DNA from: a virus
Strand: one strand, 5' to 3'
Length of the DNA: 45,706 bases
Virus record (IMG/VR): IMGVR_UViG_3300021142_000056
Location: 1 to 45,706 of that record
The translations under genes and the position numbers were made by a program. Under the pieces are notes generated by a model that did no database searches, was not told the DNA's origin, and saw only the letters and a program-made list of their open reading frames with translations. Shown piece after piece: positions 24,912 through 31,527 of the stretch (position 1 is its first letter; every line of letters starts with the position of its first letter).

Positions 24912-25100
24912 TTAGTCCCAGCCGTAGCATCCGCAGTAGTAGGAATCGAATTCAGCATCAGGCCGAGGCCTGAAGAACGGCAATGGATTGGCTGAGGGTT
25001 GCTCGCCACCGCACCCACGGAAGTAAGTGCAACGTGCTTTGCGCTGCTGCACCAGCGTGGTCGGCGCGGGTGGGTAGTGGTTGCTCGTGAGGTGTCCCAT
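24912..25100 (-). CDS. Small Cys-containing protein (62 aa)
   Basis: The start codon at 25100-25098 overlaps the stop of the upstream minus-strand gene as TGATG, indicating translational coupling. The protein has CTYFRGC in the middle and YYCGCYGWD at the end, so four cysteines could bind a metal. The stop lies just upstream of the transglycosylase promoter. Function unknown. Confidence 0.6.
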   Translation of the reverse strand: MGHLTSNHYPPAPTTLVQQRKARCTYFRGCGGEQPSANPLPFFRPRPDAEFDSYYCGCYGWD

Positions 25101-25351
25101 CAGTCGTACTGCCCATCGTTCTGCCAAGCCGGGGAGCCGTAGGTGTGGTGGTGATGACCCTTGGCACAATGCCACGAGCCGTACTCGTCGGTGAGAACCG
25201 TGGCTGCGCCACAGGGAAGAATCTCAATGCGAGGGTTATCGTCGTAGTCGTAGCCGACAACACGCTCTACGAGCCAAGCGCATCCTTCAGCATCCAATTC
25301 GGCCTGAATCTGTGCAAGTTCATTTGGGGTCAATGCTTCGATAAGTGGCAT
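25100..25351 (-). CDS. Small protein with Cys/His cluster (83 aa)
   Basis: ATG 25351-25349 follows GAGAGG on the minus strand, which decides between this start and one seven codons upstream. A helical N terminus (LTPNELAQIQAELDAEG) precedes a segment with LPCG and HCAKGHHHHTYG, a likely metal-binding knuckle. It is the first gene of a two-gene minus-strand unit driven by the promoter at 25384-25412. Function unknown. Confidence 0.65.
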   Translation of the reverse strand: MPLIEALTPNELAQIQAELDAEGCAWLVERVVGYDYDDNPRIEILPCGAATVLTDEYGSWHCAKGHHHHTYGSPAWQNDGQYD

Positions 25352-25383
25352 CTGTTTCCTCTCGTTTGGCACTACTAAACACT

Positions 25384-25412
25384 AGTCTAGCGAATGGGTG
25401 TCACAAAGTCAA
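25384..25412 (-). promoter_or_regulatory. Minus-strand promoter of the two-gene unit
   Basis: On the minus strand TTGACT (25412-25407) and TAGACT (25389-25384) are 17 bases apart. The flanking string TGACTTGACTTTGT is repeated exactly in the plus-strand promoter at 44918-44946, so both may be read by the same polymerase form. It is divergent from the promoter at 25431-25459. Confidence 0.75.
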
Positions 25413-25430
25413 GTCATTTCTTTAGGTTCC

Positions 25431-25459
25431 TTGCCCGGCATCACCAACCCTGCTACGGT
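25431..25459 (+). promoter_or_regulatory. Plus-strand promoter giving a leaderless mRNA
   Basis: TTGCCC (25431-25436) and TACGGT (25454-25459) are separated by 17 bases. The ATG at 25467 is seven bases past the -10 element, where transcription should begin, and no Shine-Dalgarno site is present. Confidence 0.65.
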
Positions 25460-25466
25460 TGCCCAT

Positions 25467-25646
25467 ATGACTGAAGCAATCGGAGTTGACCCCCTGACCG
25501 AAGAACGTTCACCACTTTGGCTGTGCGACGAGCCGGAGTGTACGAGAGCAACGGAGCCGGGAACCCCGGATGCTGAGGATTGGCTTCCAACTGAAGAAGC
25601 CCACTTCTGCCCTAAGCACGCCAACCTGCGCTTCGGCGGGAAGTAA
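25467..25646 (+). CDS. Small zinc-binding-type protein (59 aa)
   Basis: ATG 25467 sits at the expected transcription start of the promoter just upstream, so the mRNA is probably leaderless. The sequence has CDEPEC and FCPKH, a possible zinc site, in an acidic Pro-rich context. The stop overlaps the methyltransferase start (TAATG), so the two are coupled. Confidence 0.65.
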   Translation: MTEAIGVDPLTEERSPLWLCDEPECTRATEPGTPDAEDWLPTEEAHFCPKHANLRFGGK

Positions 25647-26632
25647 TGCCACACGCTCGCATCCTCGTGGGTGACGTGCGTACACGCTTGGCCGAAATCC
25701 CCGACGGTTCAGTCCGAACCTGCATCACCTCACCGCCTTACTTTGGACTTCGTGACTATGGCACGGGCGAGTGGGAAGACGGTTCACCAGACTGCGACCA
25801 CATCGCTCCCCCAACCGGTGGCCCATCGAAGAAAGGCCAGCGAGGGAAGTTCTCGGCAGACGGCCAGTACAAGAACACCTGCCGAAAGTGCGGAGCGAAG
25901 CGCATTGACGCTCAAATCGGTTTGGAAGAAACCCCCGATGAGTACGTCGCCAATCTCGTGGCCGTGTTCAGTGAAATCCGTAGGGTGCTTACTGCCGATG
26001 GCACGGTCTGGCTCAATCTCGGAGATTCTTACGCCGGTAGTGGCAAGGGCGGGCAGAGTGCTGAAAAGCGCAGCAAGGGCTGGCAGCCTGAGTATGCGAA
26101 CAAGGGCGCAACCTACGGGCTGAAGTCCAAGGACTTGCTCGGCATTCCGTGGCGTGTGGCTTTCGCACTTCAGCAAGACGGTTGGTATCTCCGCAGCGAC
26201 ATCATCTGGCACAAGCCCAACCCGATGCCTGAAAGCGTCACAGACCGACCCACCAAGAGCCACGAGTATCTGTTTCTGCTCACCAAGTCGCCAAGGTATT
26301 ACTACGACCACGAGGCCATCAAAGAGCCGGTTGTTGATTTGGATGGCAAGCGCAACAGCCGAGATGTGTGGACAATCTCTACCAAACCATTCAAGGGCGC
26401 ACACTTCGCCGTGATGCCAGAGGCCCTTGCAGAGCCGTGCATCCTTGCTGGTTCAGCACCCGGCGACACGGTACTTGACCCGTTTGCTGGAAGTGGAACG
26501 GTGGCAGTCGTTGCGCTGCGCCACGGAAGGAACTTTGTTGGTACGGAACTCAACCCTGAGTACAGTGAAATCGCACAAAACCGTATCTACGATGATGCCC
26601 CAATGTTCTACCAGATAGAGGTGGTCGAATGA
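25646..26632 (+). CDS. DNA methyltransferase (N4-cytosine/N6-adenine)
   Basis: The 328-aa protein has the catalytic motif TSPPY at residues 28-32 and, near residue 278, the SAM-binding motif DPFAGSGT. This order (catalytic motif first) is that of beta-class amino-methyltransferases. Between them an insert (about 50-92) with CDH and CRKCG can bind zinc. GTELNPEY follows the SAM motif. It transfers methyl groups from S-adenosylmethionine to DNA bases, and in a phage it usually protects against host restriction. No cognate restriction enzyme is visible nearby. It overlaps both neighbours by one to four bases. Confidence 0.93.
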   Translation: MPHARILVGDVRTRLAEIPDGSVRTCITSPPYFGLRDYGTGEWEDGSPDCDHIAPPTGGPSKKGQRGKFSADGQYKNTCRKCGAKRIDAQIGLEETPDEYVANLVAVFSEIRRVLTADGTVWLNLGDSYAGSGKGGQSAEKRSKGWQPEYANKGATYGLKSKDLLGIPWRVAFALQQDGWYLRSDIIWHKPNPMPESVTDRPTKSHEYLFLLTKSPRYYYDHEAIKEPVVDLDGKRNSRDVWTISTKPFKGAHFAVMPEALAEPCILAGSAPGDTVLDPFAGSGTVAVVALRHGRNFVGTELNPEYSEIAQNRIYDDAPMFYQIEVVE

Positions 26633-26808
26633 CGTTTGACGAATGGCTGGAATTTGGAATTGCTTCGGGTTTCTGTACCCAGCAGTACTGCGCTTTCCAC
26701 GATTTTCCACCACTGACGGATGCCGAAGAAGCGTTGCTGGATGAAAATGACGAGATTTGCTACAGCGTTGTCCGGCTCGGAAGCCCAAGCGACTGGCTAC
26801 AGGCGTGA
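26629..26808 (+). CDS. Small conserved actinophage-type protein (59 aa)
   Basis: ATG 26629 overlaps the methyltransferase stop as ATGA. The sequence MTFDEWLEFGIASGFC, then CAFHDFPPLTDAEE and CYSVVRLG, follows a pattern I know from many short actinophage proteins: helix, Cys-x4-Cys-x2-His-Asp, acidic stretch, VVRL end. Possibly metal-binding. The stop overlaps the next GTG. Function unknown. Confidence 0.7.
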   Translation: MTFDEWLEFGIASGFCTQQYCAFHDFPPLTDAEEALLDENDEICYSVVRLGSPSDWLQA

Positions 26809-27032
26809 AGGCCATCGTTCATATTCACCAACAGAAAATCAAGAAGGGCGAACCAGCCATCATCGTTCGCACCTACAAAGGGGTTGCTCACTACAGTGAA
26901 ATCCTCATCAACGGCCCGATGCGCCTCGTGCAGAGCGACACCCCGGACAGATGTGGCGCACGGGTTTGGATTGAAACCGACACCGAGTACATCACCCCAG
27001 TGAGCGACTTCATTCTCTTTGGGGAGCAGTAG
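26805..27032 (+). CDS. Hypothetical beta-rich protein (75 aa)
   Basis: GTG 26805 overlaps the previous stop as GTGA, which decides the start over an in-frame TTG 16 codons upstream. The product (VKAIVHIHQQKIKKGEPAII) alternates hydrophobic and polar residues and ends in ITPVSDFILFGEQ. It looks like a small beta-barrel. Function unknown. Confidence 0.65.
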   Translation: MKAIVHIHQQKIKKGEPAIIVRTYKGVAHYSEILINGPMRLVQSDTPDRCGARVWIETDTEYITPVSDFILFGEQ

Positions 27033-27217
27033 TGCTGGGCGAAGGTGAAAAACGGCTAGTCAGCCTTTGGTATGGGAACGGTTTCTACGCCAAGGTCTAC
27101 GAAGAAGCCGACGGCTCGTTCCACGCATTTTTCACTACGCCCGACTTTGACAACATTGCCGACGCACTCCAGTTTGTGGATAGGATTGCCGTCATTCTCC
27201 TTGGGGGTTTGGAATAG
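27032..27217 (+). CDS. Hypothetical protein (61 aa)
   Basis: GTG 27032 overlaps the previous stop by one base. The sequence has LVSLWYGNGFYAKVYEEADG and a C-terminal helix with FVDRIAVILLGGLE. It belongs to a chain of five overlapping small genes after the methyltransferase. Function unknown. Confidence 0.6.
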   Translation: MLGEGEKRLVSLWYGNGFYAKVYEEADGSFHAFFTTPDFDNIADALQFVDRIAVILLGGLE

Positions 27218-27360
27218 TGGATTGTCCGCACGAATGGCAACTCATCGCAGTAGGAAGCAAGGTGTGGGTGAACTGCAAGAACTGCACGAAGCGGTTCCCG
27301 TTCACCACCGAGTTCAATGGAACGCCCTACAAGGGGCCTATTCCCGAAAGGTACCGATGA
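27217..27360 (+). CDS. Small zinc-ribbon protein (47 aa)
   Basis: GTG 27217 overlaps the previous stop by one base and TGA 27358-27360 overlaps the next ATG. Cysteines and histidine in CPHEW and CKNCTKRF give the pattern Cx2H...Cx2C of a small zinc ribbon. Function unknown. Confidence 0.6.
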   Translation: MDCPHEWQLIAVGSKVWVNCKNCTKRFPFTTEFNGTPYKGPIPERYR

Positions 27361-27641
27361 GGAAGAAAGAACTGAAGGCGTTGGTGGAAACCACCCGAAG
27401 GGATTTGGAAACCTGCCACCAGTTGCTCTACAAGTACGCCGAAGACATTGACAAGTTGATTCAGCACACCGTCACAACGGACAACAAGATTGCCGAAATC
27501 GAAAAGGAGAAAGACGTACTTCGCTACGCTTTTCACCTTGCCACTGGTCGGCTCGCAGCGCATCAAGGCATTGACTTCGACAACATCTCGGCCTTTGCCG
27601 ACGCACTCATCTCCGAGGCAGAGCAAGACGCTCAGGATTGA
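27357..27641 (+). CDS. Coiled-coil protein (94 aa)
   Basis: ATG 27357 overlaps the previous stop as ATGA. Residues 1-60 form a heptad-patterned helix with many charges (KKELKALVETTRRDLETC, IAEIEKEKDVL). The C terminus is acidic. Last gene of the overlapping chain; a gene-free region follows. Function unknown. Confidence 0.65.
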   Translation: MRKKELKALVETTRRDLETCHQLLYKYAEDIDKLIQHTVTTDNKIAEIEKEKDVLRYAFHLATGRLAAHQGIDFDNISAFADALISEAEQDAQD

Positions 27642-27715
27642 ATTGCAGTTGGCTGGCCAAGCCTTGGTAATCAGGGGACTGCTACTCCCATACCTATCTG
27701 TATAGTGCCAAAATC

Positions 27716-27742
27716 ACCATCCGATAGGCAATGGTTTTTTTT
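27716..27742 (+). terminator. Weak stem with eight-T run
   Basis: ACCAT (27716-27720) pairs with ATGGT (27731-27735), and T residues run from 27735 to 27742. It follows the methyltransferase operon by about 75 bases. The stem is short. It competes with a longer 9-base pairing to 27782-27790, so it may be conditional. Confidence 0.5.
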
Positions 27743-27920
27743 ATACGGCTTCCAACCTTGTCACCCAAGGTAGGAAATTTTGGATGGTGACTTCCAAAGA
27801 ACCGTAAGTGGCAACCTGTCTTCTGACAACGCTCGTGGCTTAATGCCCTTTTTACCGTCGCCACGCCGACGTGCTTCCAAACACAGTATACCAACCCCAC
27901 TACAGGGTGTCAAGAGAAAT

Positions 27921-27953
27921 GACGAAGCGGCCCGTTGGAGAGGCCGCCTCGTC
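27921..27953. terminator. GC-rich hairpin
   Basis: GACGAAGCGGCC (27921-27932) pairs with GGCCGCCTCGTC (27942-27953), with a single mismatch and a 9-base loop. On the minus strand the following bases are ATTTCTCTT, so it could terminate leftward transcription; on the plus strand there is no T run. Confidence 0.5.
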
Positions 27954-28003
27954 GGTACTTCTGGTGTTGGTTAACGCAGCATTGCAGTACTTCGGGTTAG
28001 GGC

Positions 28004-28022
28004 TTGGCAGACTGTCTGCCAA
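28004..28022. promoter_or_regulatory. Perfect palindrome upstream of the LexA-like gene
   Basis: TTGGCAGAC, one central T, GTCTGCCAA: an exact 19-base palindrome 37 bases upstream of the -35 element of the next gene. It is a candidate binding site for the LexA-like protein encoded directly downstream. It does not match the usual actinobacterial SOS box. Confidence 0.45.
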
Positions 28023-28058
28023 CCGAAGCCCCGTTATCGTATCCACTTCAGCAGAGGT

Positions 28059-28087
28059 TTGCAACAACACACTCAACCCTGTACGGT
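28059..28087 (+). promoter_or_regulatory. Promoter of the LexA-like gene
   Basis: TTGCAA (28059-28064) and TACGGT (28082-28087) are 17 bases apart. The ATG at 28094 lies six bases beyond the -10 element, with no Shine-Dalgarno site, which predicts a leaderless mRNA. Confidence 0.7.
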
Positions 28088-28093
28088 AGTGAA

Positions 28094-28486
28094 ATGCGAA
28101 CGAAACCGAACACGCCACCCCGTCGTAAAGACGCAGAGATTCTTCGTTACATCGCTTGGCACTGTAGGGAGATGGGGTTTTCACCATCCATCCGAAGTAT
28201 CTGCACTGCGACAGGAATTCGGAGTACATCAACGGTTCAGCAGATGCTGGTCAGAATGGAAGTCGAAGGCCGGATTCGCCGTGACGGGTACAAGCGCACC
28301 GTCATCACTGTCCAAGATGTTGACCCGGAGTTCTGCCAGCACGACTGGCGCATCACTAACAAAGATTGCATTGCCCTCGGAGAGGCGTTGGTGGAATGTC
28401 TGCACTGCCATCGGAGTACAGCCGTTGAGTTCCACCCGGATTGGAACGACTTAGAAACTTGCCCACGCTACACGGGTCAAGTGTAG
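28094..28486 (+). CDS. LexA-like winged-helix protein with zinc tail (130 aa)
   Basis: Residues 10-75 match the LexA N-terminal DNA-binding domain: AEILRYIAWHCREMGFSPSIRSICTATGI, STSTVQQMLVRMEVEGRIRRD. The LexA self-cleaving peptidase is absent. Instead the C-terminal half carries FCQHDW and CLHCHRST, a probable zinc-binding site. It is likely a phage repressor or regulator; since it cannot self-cleave it would not respond to RecA in the LexA way. It has its own promoter and a palindrome upstream, so autoregulation is plausible. Confidence 0.75.
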   Translation: MRTKPNTPPRRKDAEILRYIAWHCREMGFSPSIRSICTATGIRSTSTVQQMLVRMEVEGRIRRDGYKRTVITVQDVDPEFCQHDWRITNKDCIALGEALVECLHCHRSTAVEFHPDWNDLETCPRYTGQV

Positions 28487-28541
28487 GCAAACTAAATATC
28501 TGTGCTAACCTATGTGCAGCAACCCTAGTAGGGAGTTGAGG

Positions 28542-28775
28542 ATGAGTTCACTGAACGAATTGGCCGAGAGGATTGCCAAGGAAATGACCCTTGGTACGCC
28601 GAACGACGAAGACTTGCACAACCTTGTCCAAAAGGCACTGACCCAGCAGGATGCCCTTGCGCGGCTGGCCAGTGAAAACGAAGCACTGACCAAGCAGGTG
28701 GCCGACCTCACTGCTCGCTTGGAATCCATTGAGCCGTTCACCCACCTCGTGCAGTACGCAGAGGGTTCTGCCTGA
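28542..28775 (+). CDS. Coiled-coil protein (77 aa)
   Basis: ATG 28542 follows AGGGAG at about ten bases, which favours it over an in-frame ATG at 28512. The body is a leucine-heptad helix (ALARLASENEALTKQVADL) flanked by shorter helices. The upstream CCCTAGTAGGG is a near-palindrome. The stop overlaps the next start (TGATG). Function unknown. Confidence 0.6.
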   Translation: MSSLNELAERIAKEMTLGTPNDEDLHNLVQKALTQQDALARLASENEALTKQVADLTARLESIEPFTHLVQYAEGSA

Positions 28776-29032
28776 TGTGGCCGTTCACCAAGTCCCGGCT
28801 TGTGTGGAAGAAGGGCGAGTTCAACGAATTTGAAGCAGTAGACGAGCCGTATCGCTACGTCGTTTGGTCGGGGAATGGAATCACCGAACTGCGCCTCATC
28901 CAGCGTGAGCAGTTCAACGGCATTGGTATGCCGTTCCAAGATTTCAGCATCTACACCCGTGACATTGACGCTGCGTTCGCTTTGGCCGAAGAAGTCAACA
29001 AGTTGATTCGTAAGGCTCGCCGGTACAAGTAA
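28775..29032 (+). CDS. Hypothetical protein (85 aa)
   Basis: ATG 28775 overlaps the previous stop by one base. The sequence MWPFTKSRLVWKKGEF, then PYRYVVWSGNGITELRLIQ and a C-terminal basic helix (EEVNKLIRKARRYK), suggests a small alpha/beta fold. No motif is recognised. Confidence 0.6.
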   Translation: MWPFTKSRLVWKKGEFNEFEAVDEPYRYVVWSGNGITELRLIQREQFNGIGMPFQDFSIYTRDIDAAFALAEEVNKLIRKARRYK

Positions 29033-29049
29033 ACGTCACACCGTTCTGC

Positions 29050-29055
29050 TATGGT
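29050..29055 (+). promoter_or_regulatory. Probable -10 element, leaderless start
   Basis: TATGGT lies seven bases before ATG 29063, the same geometry as at 25454, 28082, 33009 and 44941. No good -35 element is visible, so the promoter may need an activator. Confidence 0.4.
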
Positions 29056-29062
29056 GGAACGT

Positions 29063-29860
29063 ATGTCCTCAACCCCTGTTTATCTCGGTGAGAAGCCCGA
29101 CGGAGTATCACCAAGTCGGGTAAGCCAATTCAAAAACTGCCCTCGCCAGTACCAGTACGTCTCGGTGGAGAGACTGCCAGAGAAGAAGGGTGAGGCCGCA
29201 TACCGGGGAACTATCTTCCACGCCGTGCTGGAAAACCTGTTCCGTGACGAAGCCCCCGAAGACCGGACAGTGGACAATGCGATGAAGCACTTCCGTTCGC
29301 TCTATCGGGAATATATGACCCCCGAAGCGATTGAAGAACTTGGCTTCGATGAAATCCGTGTGCAGAAGTACGCTGCCGAAATCACCAAGTTGATTCGCAC
29401 CTACTTCACGATGGAAGACCCCAGTTCGATTGACGTGGTTTCCACCGAAATCCGTTTGGACTTGGATATGGGCGACTTTGGCCTGCGAGGAATCATTGAC
29501 CGGCTAGACCGGCTCCCAGATGGCACACTCGCCATCCGTGACTACAAGACCGGCAAGGTTCCAAAGCCCCGGTACGAATCCAAGGCATTGGAAGCGTGTC
29601 AGGTGTACGCCTACCTGTGCGAAAAGGTTTACGGTGAACGGCCCAGCGTGATGAGCCTTATCTACGTCAAGGATGCAGTCACCATCGAAAAGACCGTGAC
29701 GGACATTGACATCCGGGATGCTGAAACTCGTGTGCGTTCCGTGTGGGCAGCCATTGAGCGAGCCTACGAGACTTCCAATTTTCCAGCACAGCCATCCATC
29801 CTGTGCAACTGGTGTTCGTTCCAACAACGCTGCCAAGAGGACAACTACTCCGTCTTCTAG
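29063..29860 (+). CDS. Cas4/RecB-like PD-(D/E)XK nuclease with Fe-S site (265 aa)
   Basis: The protein begins with SPSRVSQFKNCPRQYQY and has the nuclease residues H in IFHAVLENL, D in IIDRLDRL and the D-x-K of AIRDYKTGK. Near residues 246-256 it has C-x2-C-x5-C (LCNWCSFQQRC), which with the N-terminal cysteine (C26) makes a [4Fe-4S] site as in Cas4 and AddB. Such single-domain exonucleases process DNA ends in phage recombination or replication. No cas genes or repeats are nearby. I prefer ATG 29063 to ATG 29051 because a -10 element overlaps the latter. Confidence 0.85.
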   Translation: MSSTPVYLGEKPDGVSPSRVSQFKNCPRQYQYVSVERLPEKKGEAAYRGTIFHAVLENLFRDEAPEDRTVDNAMKHFRSLYREYMTPEAIEELGFDEIRVQKYAAEITKLIRTYFTMEDPSSIDVVSTEIRLDLDMGDFGLRGIIDRLDRLPDGTLAIRDYKTGKVPKPRYESKALEACQVYAYLCEKVYGERPSVMSLIYVKDAVTIEKTVTDIDIRDAETRVRSVWAAIERAYETSNFPAQPSILCNWCSFQQRCQEDNYSVF

Positions 29861-29873
29861 GCCCTCGGCAAGC

Positions 29874-29891
29874 GCAATATCGCGCTATTGC
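29874..29891. promoter_or_regulatory. Inverted repeat at the capsid-operon promoter
   Basis: GCAATA (29874-29879) and TATTGC (29886-29891) flank TCGCGC and abut the -35 box at 29892. It may be an operator for the late capsid genes, or a weak terminator for the nuclease gene. Confidence 0.45.
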
Positions 29892-29919
29892 TTGACACTT
29901 CCAAAAAGTCTTCTACGAT
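29892..29919 (+). promoter_or_regulatory. Strong promoter of the capsid operon
   Basis: A consensus TTGACA (29892-29897) is 16 bases from TACGAT (29914-29919). It lies 47 bases upstream of the scaffold gene start and is the best sigma-70-like promoter on the plus strand here, fitting high expression of head proteins. Confidence 0.75.
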
Positions 29920-29965
29920 TTCAGTAGTCAAGCCCTAGATGGGCAATGAATCGTTAGGAGATGGC

Positions 29966-30742
29966 GTGGCTCGTAAGTTAGTCCGTCTGAACATCAAGGA
30001 GACTTCGGGCGTTGACCGCCCGGCGCACCTCCACGATGGCTGGGTAGTGATGAAGTCTGCCAATCCTTCTGACGTTGCTGCGGTTCTTGACGAAGTTCGC
30101 CCCGAAGACACTGAAATCGAATTGGCAGATGATGCCAACGACGAAGTGGAAGTCGAAGCGAACAAGGCAGTAATCCCCACCCTCGTTTCCAAGGAGGAAA
30201 CTATGTCTTTCACCCCAGAGGTGTCAACCCCAGAGGTTGTCATCATCCCTGAGGCTGCGAGCGAGGCTGACATCATTAAGGCGATGCCTGCGGCTATCCG
30301 CAAGATGCTGGATGACGCTTCGGCTAACGCCGAGGCTGCACTCCGCAAGGCTGCTGCCTCAGAGCAGGCTCTTTTGGCCGAGCGTGACGCTCGTGCTGAC
30401 GAGGCTGCCGTGATGAAGGCTGCTCAGTGGTCGCACCTGAACATTGACCCCACGATTGTCGGCCCTGCGCTTCGTCGCTTGGCTGAAAACGATGGCACCC
30501 TCGCGAACGAGGTTGTCAAGGCACTTGACAGTGCCAACGCTTTGCTTGAAACCAACGTGGTTTTCACTGAGGTTGGTTCCGACGCTCCTGTTGCGAGCGA
30601 CGATTCCTACTCCAAGATGGAGAACCTCGCGAAGGCTGCTGTTGCTTCCGGCACGGCCCCGTCCTTTGAGGCTGCTCTGCTGGCTGTTGCCCAGTCGAAC
30701 CCAGACCTCTACACCCAGTACCTCGCTGAAAAGGCTCGATAA
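29966..30742 (+). CDS. Probable head scaffolding protein (258 aa)
   Basis: GTG 29966 follows TAGGAG; the protein then begins ARKLVRLNIKETSGVDRPAHLHDGW, the usual opening of this phage family, so this start is preferred over ATG 29939. An acidic segment (70-85) and a long Ala/Glu/Lys helical region (about 105-155: DDASANAEAALRKAAASEQ) are typical of scaffolds. The C-terminal helix ends YTQYLAEKAR. It directly precedes the cement and major capsid genes, the standard position of a scaffold. It would guide capsid assembly and leave before DNA packaging. Confidence 0.7.
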   Translation: MARKLVRLNIKETSGVDRPAHLHDGWVVMKSANPSDVAAVLDEVRPEDTEIELADDANDEVEVEANKAVIPTLVSKEETMSFTPEVSTPEVVIIPEAASEADIIKAMPAAIRKMLDDASANAEAALRKAAASEQALLAERDARADEAAVMKAAQWSHLNIDPTIVGPALRRLAENDGTLANEVVKALDSANALLETNVVFTEVGSDAPVASDDSYSKMENLAKAAVASGTAPSFEAALLAVAQSNPDLYTQYLAEKAR

Positions 30743-30744
30743 AT

Positions 30745-31506
30745 ATGGCTTGGGAACAAAATCCATACACCGTCAAGGTTTCGCTGGTTGCCGATTCGTC
30801 GCTTTCGACGCAGGTTAACTCGGCTGGAACCCCGGTCTTCACCCCGCAGTTCCGCTTCGTTTCCCTTGGTTCGACCAGTGCGACCATCACTGCGAACGTG
30901 ACCGCTGGTAGCAACTCGGTGTCGGTGACCGGTACCACGGCGACCCCAGCAGCATTTGCTGGAATCGTCCCCGGTGCGCTCGTCACCGCGCCAGCCGGTC
31001 TTGCTGGTGCAACGGTTGTCGGCATCAACATTGCTGCTGGCTCGTTCACCATCTCGCAGGCTGCTCCCGGTACCACCGCAAGCGCTTCGATTACCCTCAC
31101 GGTTCAGGGTCAGCCTGCTAGCCAACCTGTTGCCACGGCGATTGTTGCCGGACAGACTGCTCCCGGCACGACTGCCGTGAACGCTGGTGGAACCGGCCCC
31201 AAGGCCATCGGTATTCTTCAGAACCAGCCGGTGTACCGCACTGCTGCTAACGGCAACCTTGAAGCCCTCGCTGAGGCTGAAATCACCCTTTCGGGTATCT
31301 CCAAGGTTGTTTGTGGTCTTGCTGTGACCGTCGGTCAGGCTCTGACGATTGACACCTCTGGCGCAGTTGTCCCTGTCACCTACCCAACGACTGGTTCTTA
31401 CGCCAGCCCTACCTCGTGGGTTTACGGTACTGCGCTTTCCAGCGGTGCTCAGGGTGACCTCATTGCGATGGCTGTCACGGCTTCGGCCCCGTCTCGCAAC
31501 GCATAG
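30745..31506 (+). CDS. Capsid cement/decoration protein (253 aa)
   Basis: The C-terminal part (about 150-245) resembles DUF2190-type cement proteins: IGILQNQPVYRT, LAEAEITLSGISKVVCGLAVTVG, then WVYGTALSSGAQGDLIAMAV. The middle (about 45-115) is a Ser/Thr/Ala-rich beta segment with an Ig-like appearance that may be exposed on the head. It starts two bases after the scaffold gene and is followed by the major capsid gene. Confidence 0.7.
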   Translation: MAWEQNPYTVKVSLVADSSLSTQVNSAGTPVFTPQFRFVSLGSTSATITANVTAGSNSVSVTGTTATPAAFAGIVPGALVTAPAGLAGATVVGINIAAGSFTISQAAPGTTASASITLTVQGQPASQPVATAIVAGQTAPGTTAVNAGGTGPKAIGILQNQPVYRTAANGNLEALAEAEITLSGISKVVCGLAVTVGQALTIDTSGAVVPVTYPTTGSYASPTSWVYGTALSSGAQGDLIAMAVTASAPSRNA

Positions 31507-31527
31507 GTTTAGAAAGGAACCTGAACA

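Larger units (their letters stand above)
27642..28093. other. Gene-free structured region
   Basis: These 452 bases hold no convincing gene. TCACCATCC (27714-27722) is the exact complement of GGATGGTGA (27782-27790), enclosing ACCTTG/CAAGGT (27755-27760/27766-27771). The alternative pair ACCAT/ATGGT (27716-27720/27731-27735) is followed by eight T. A GC-rich hairpin is at 27921-27953, a perfect palindrome at 28004-28022, and a promoter at 28059-28087. This could be a regulatory RNA leader, an operator cluster or a replication origin. Confidence 0.6.

Noticed and set aside
27921-28090. Small frame starting at ATG 27920 within the structured region
   Set aside because: It has no proper ribosome binding site, runs through a perfect palindrome and the promoter of the next gene, and its composition follows the hairpins rather than a protein.
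29063-29860. CRISPR-Cas system suggested by the Cas4-like nuclease
   Set aside because: No repeats, spacers or other cas genes are present; lone Cas4/RecB-like nucleases are common in phages.
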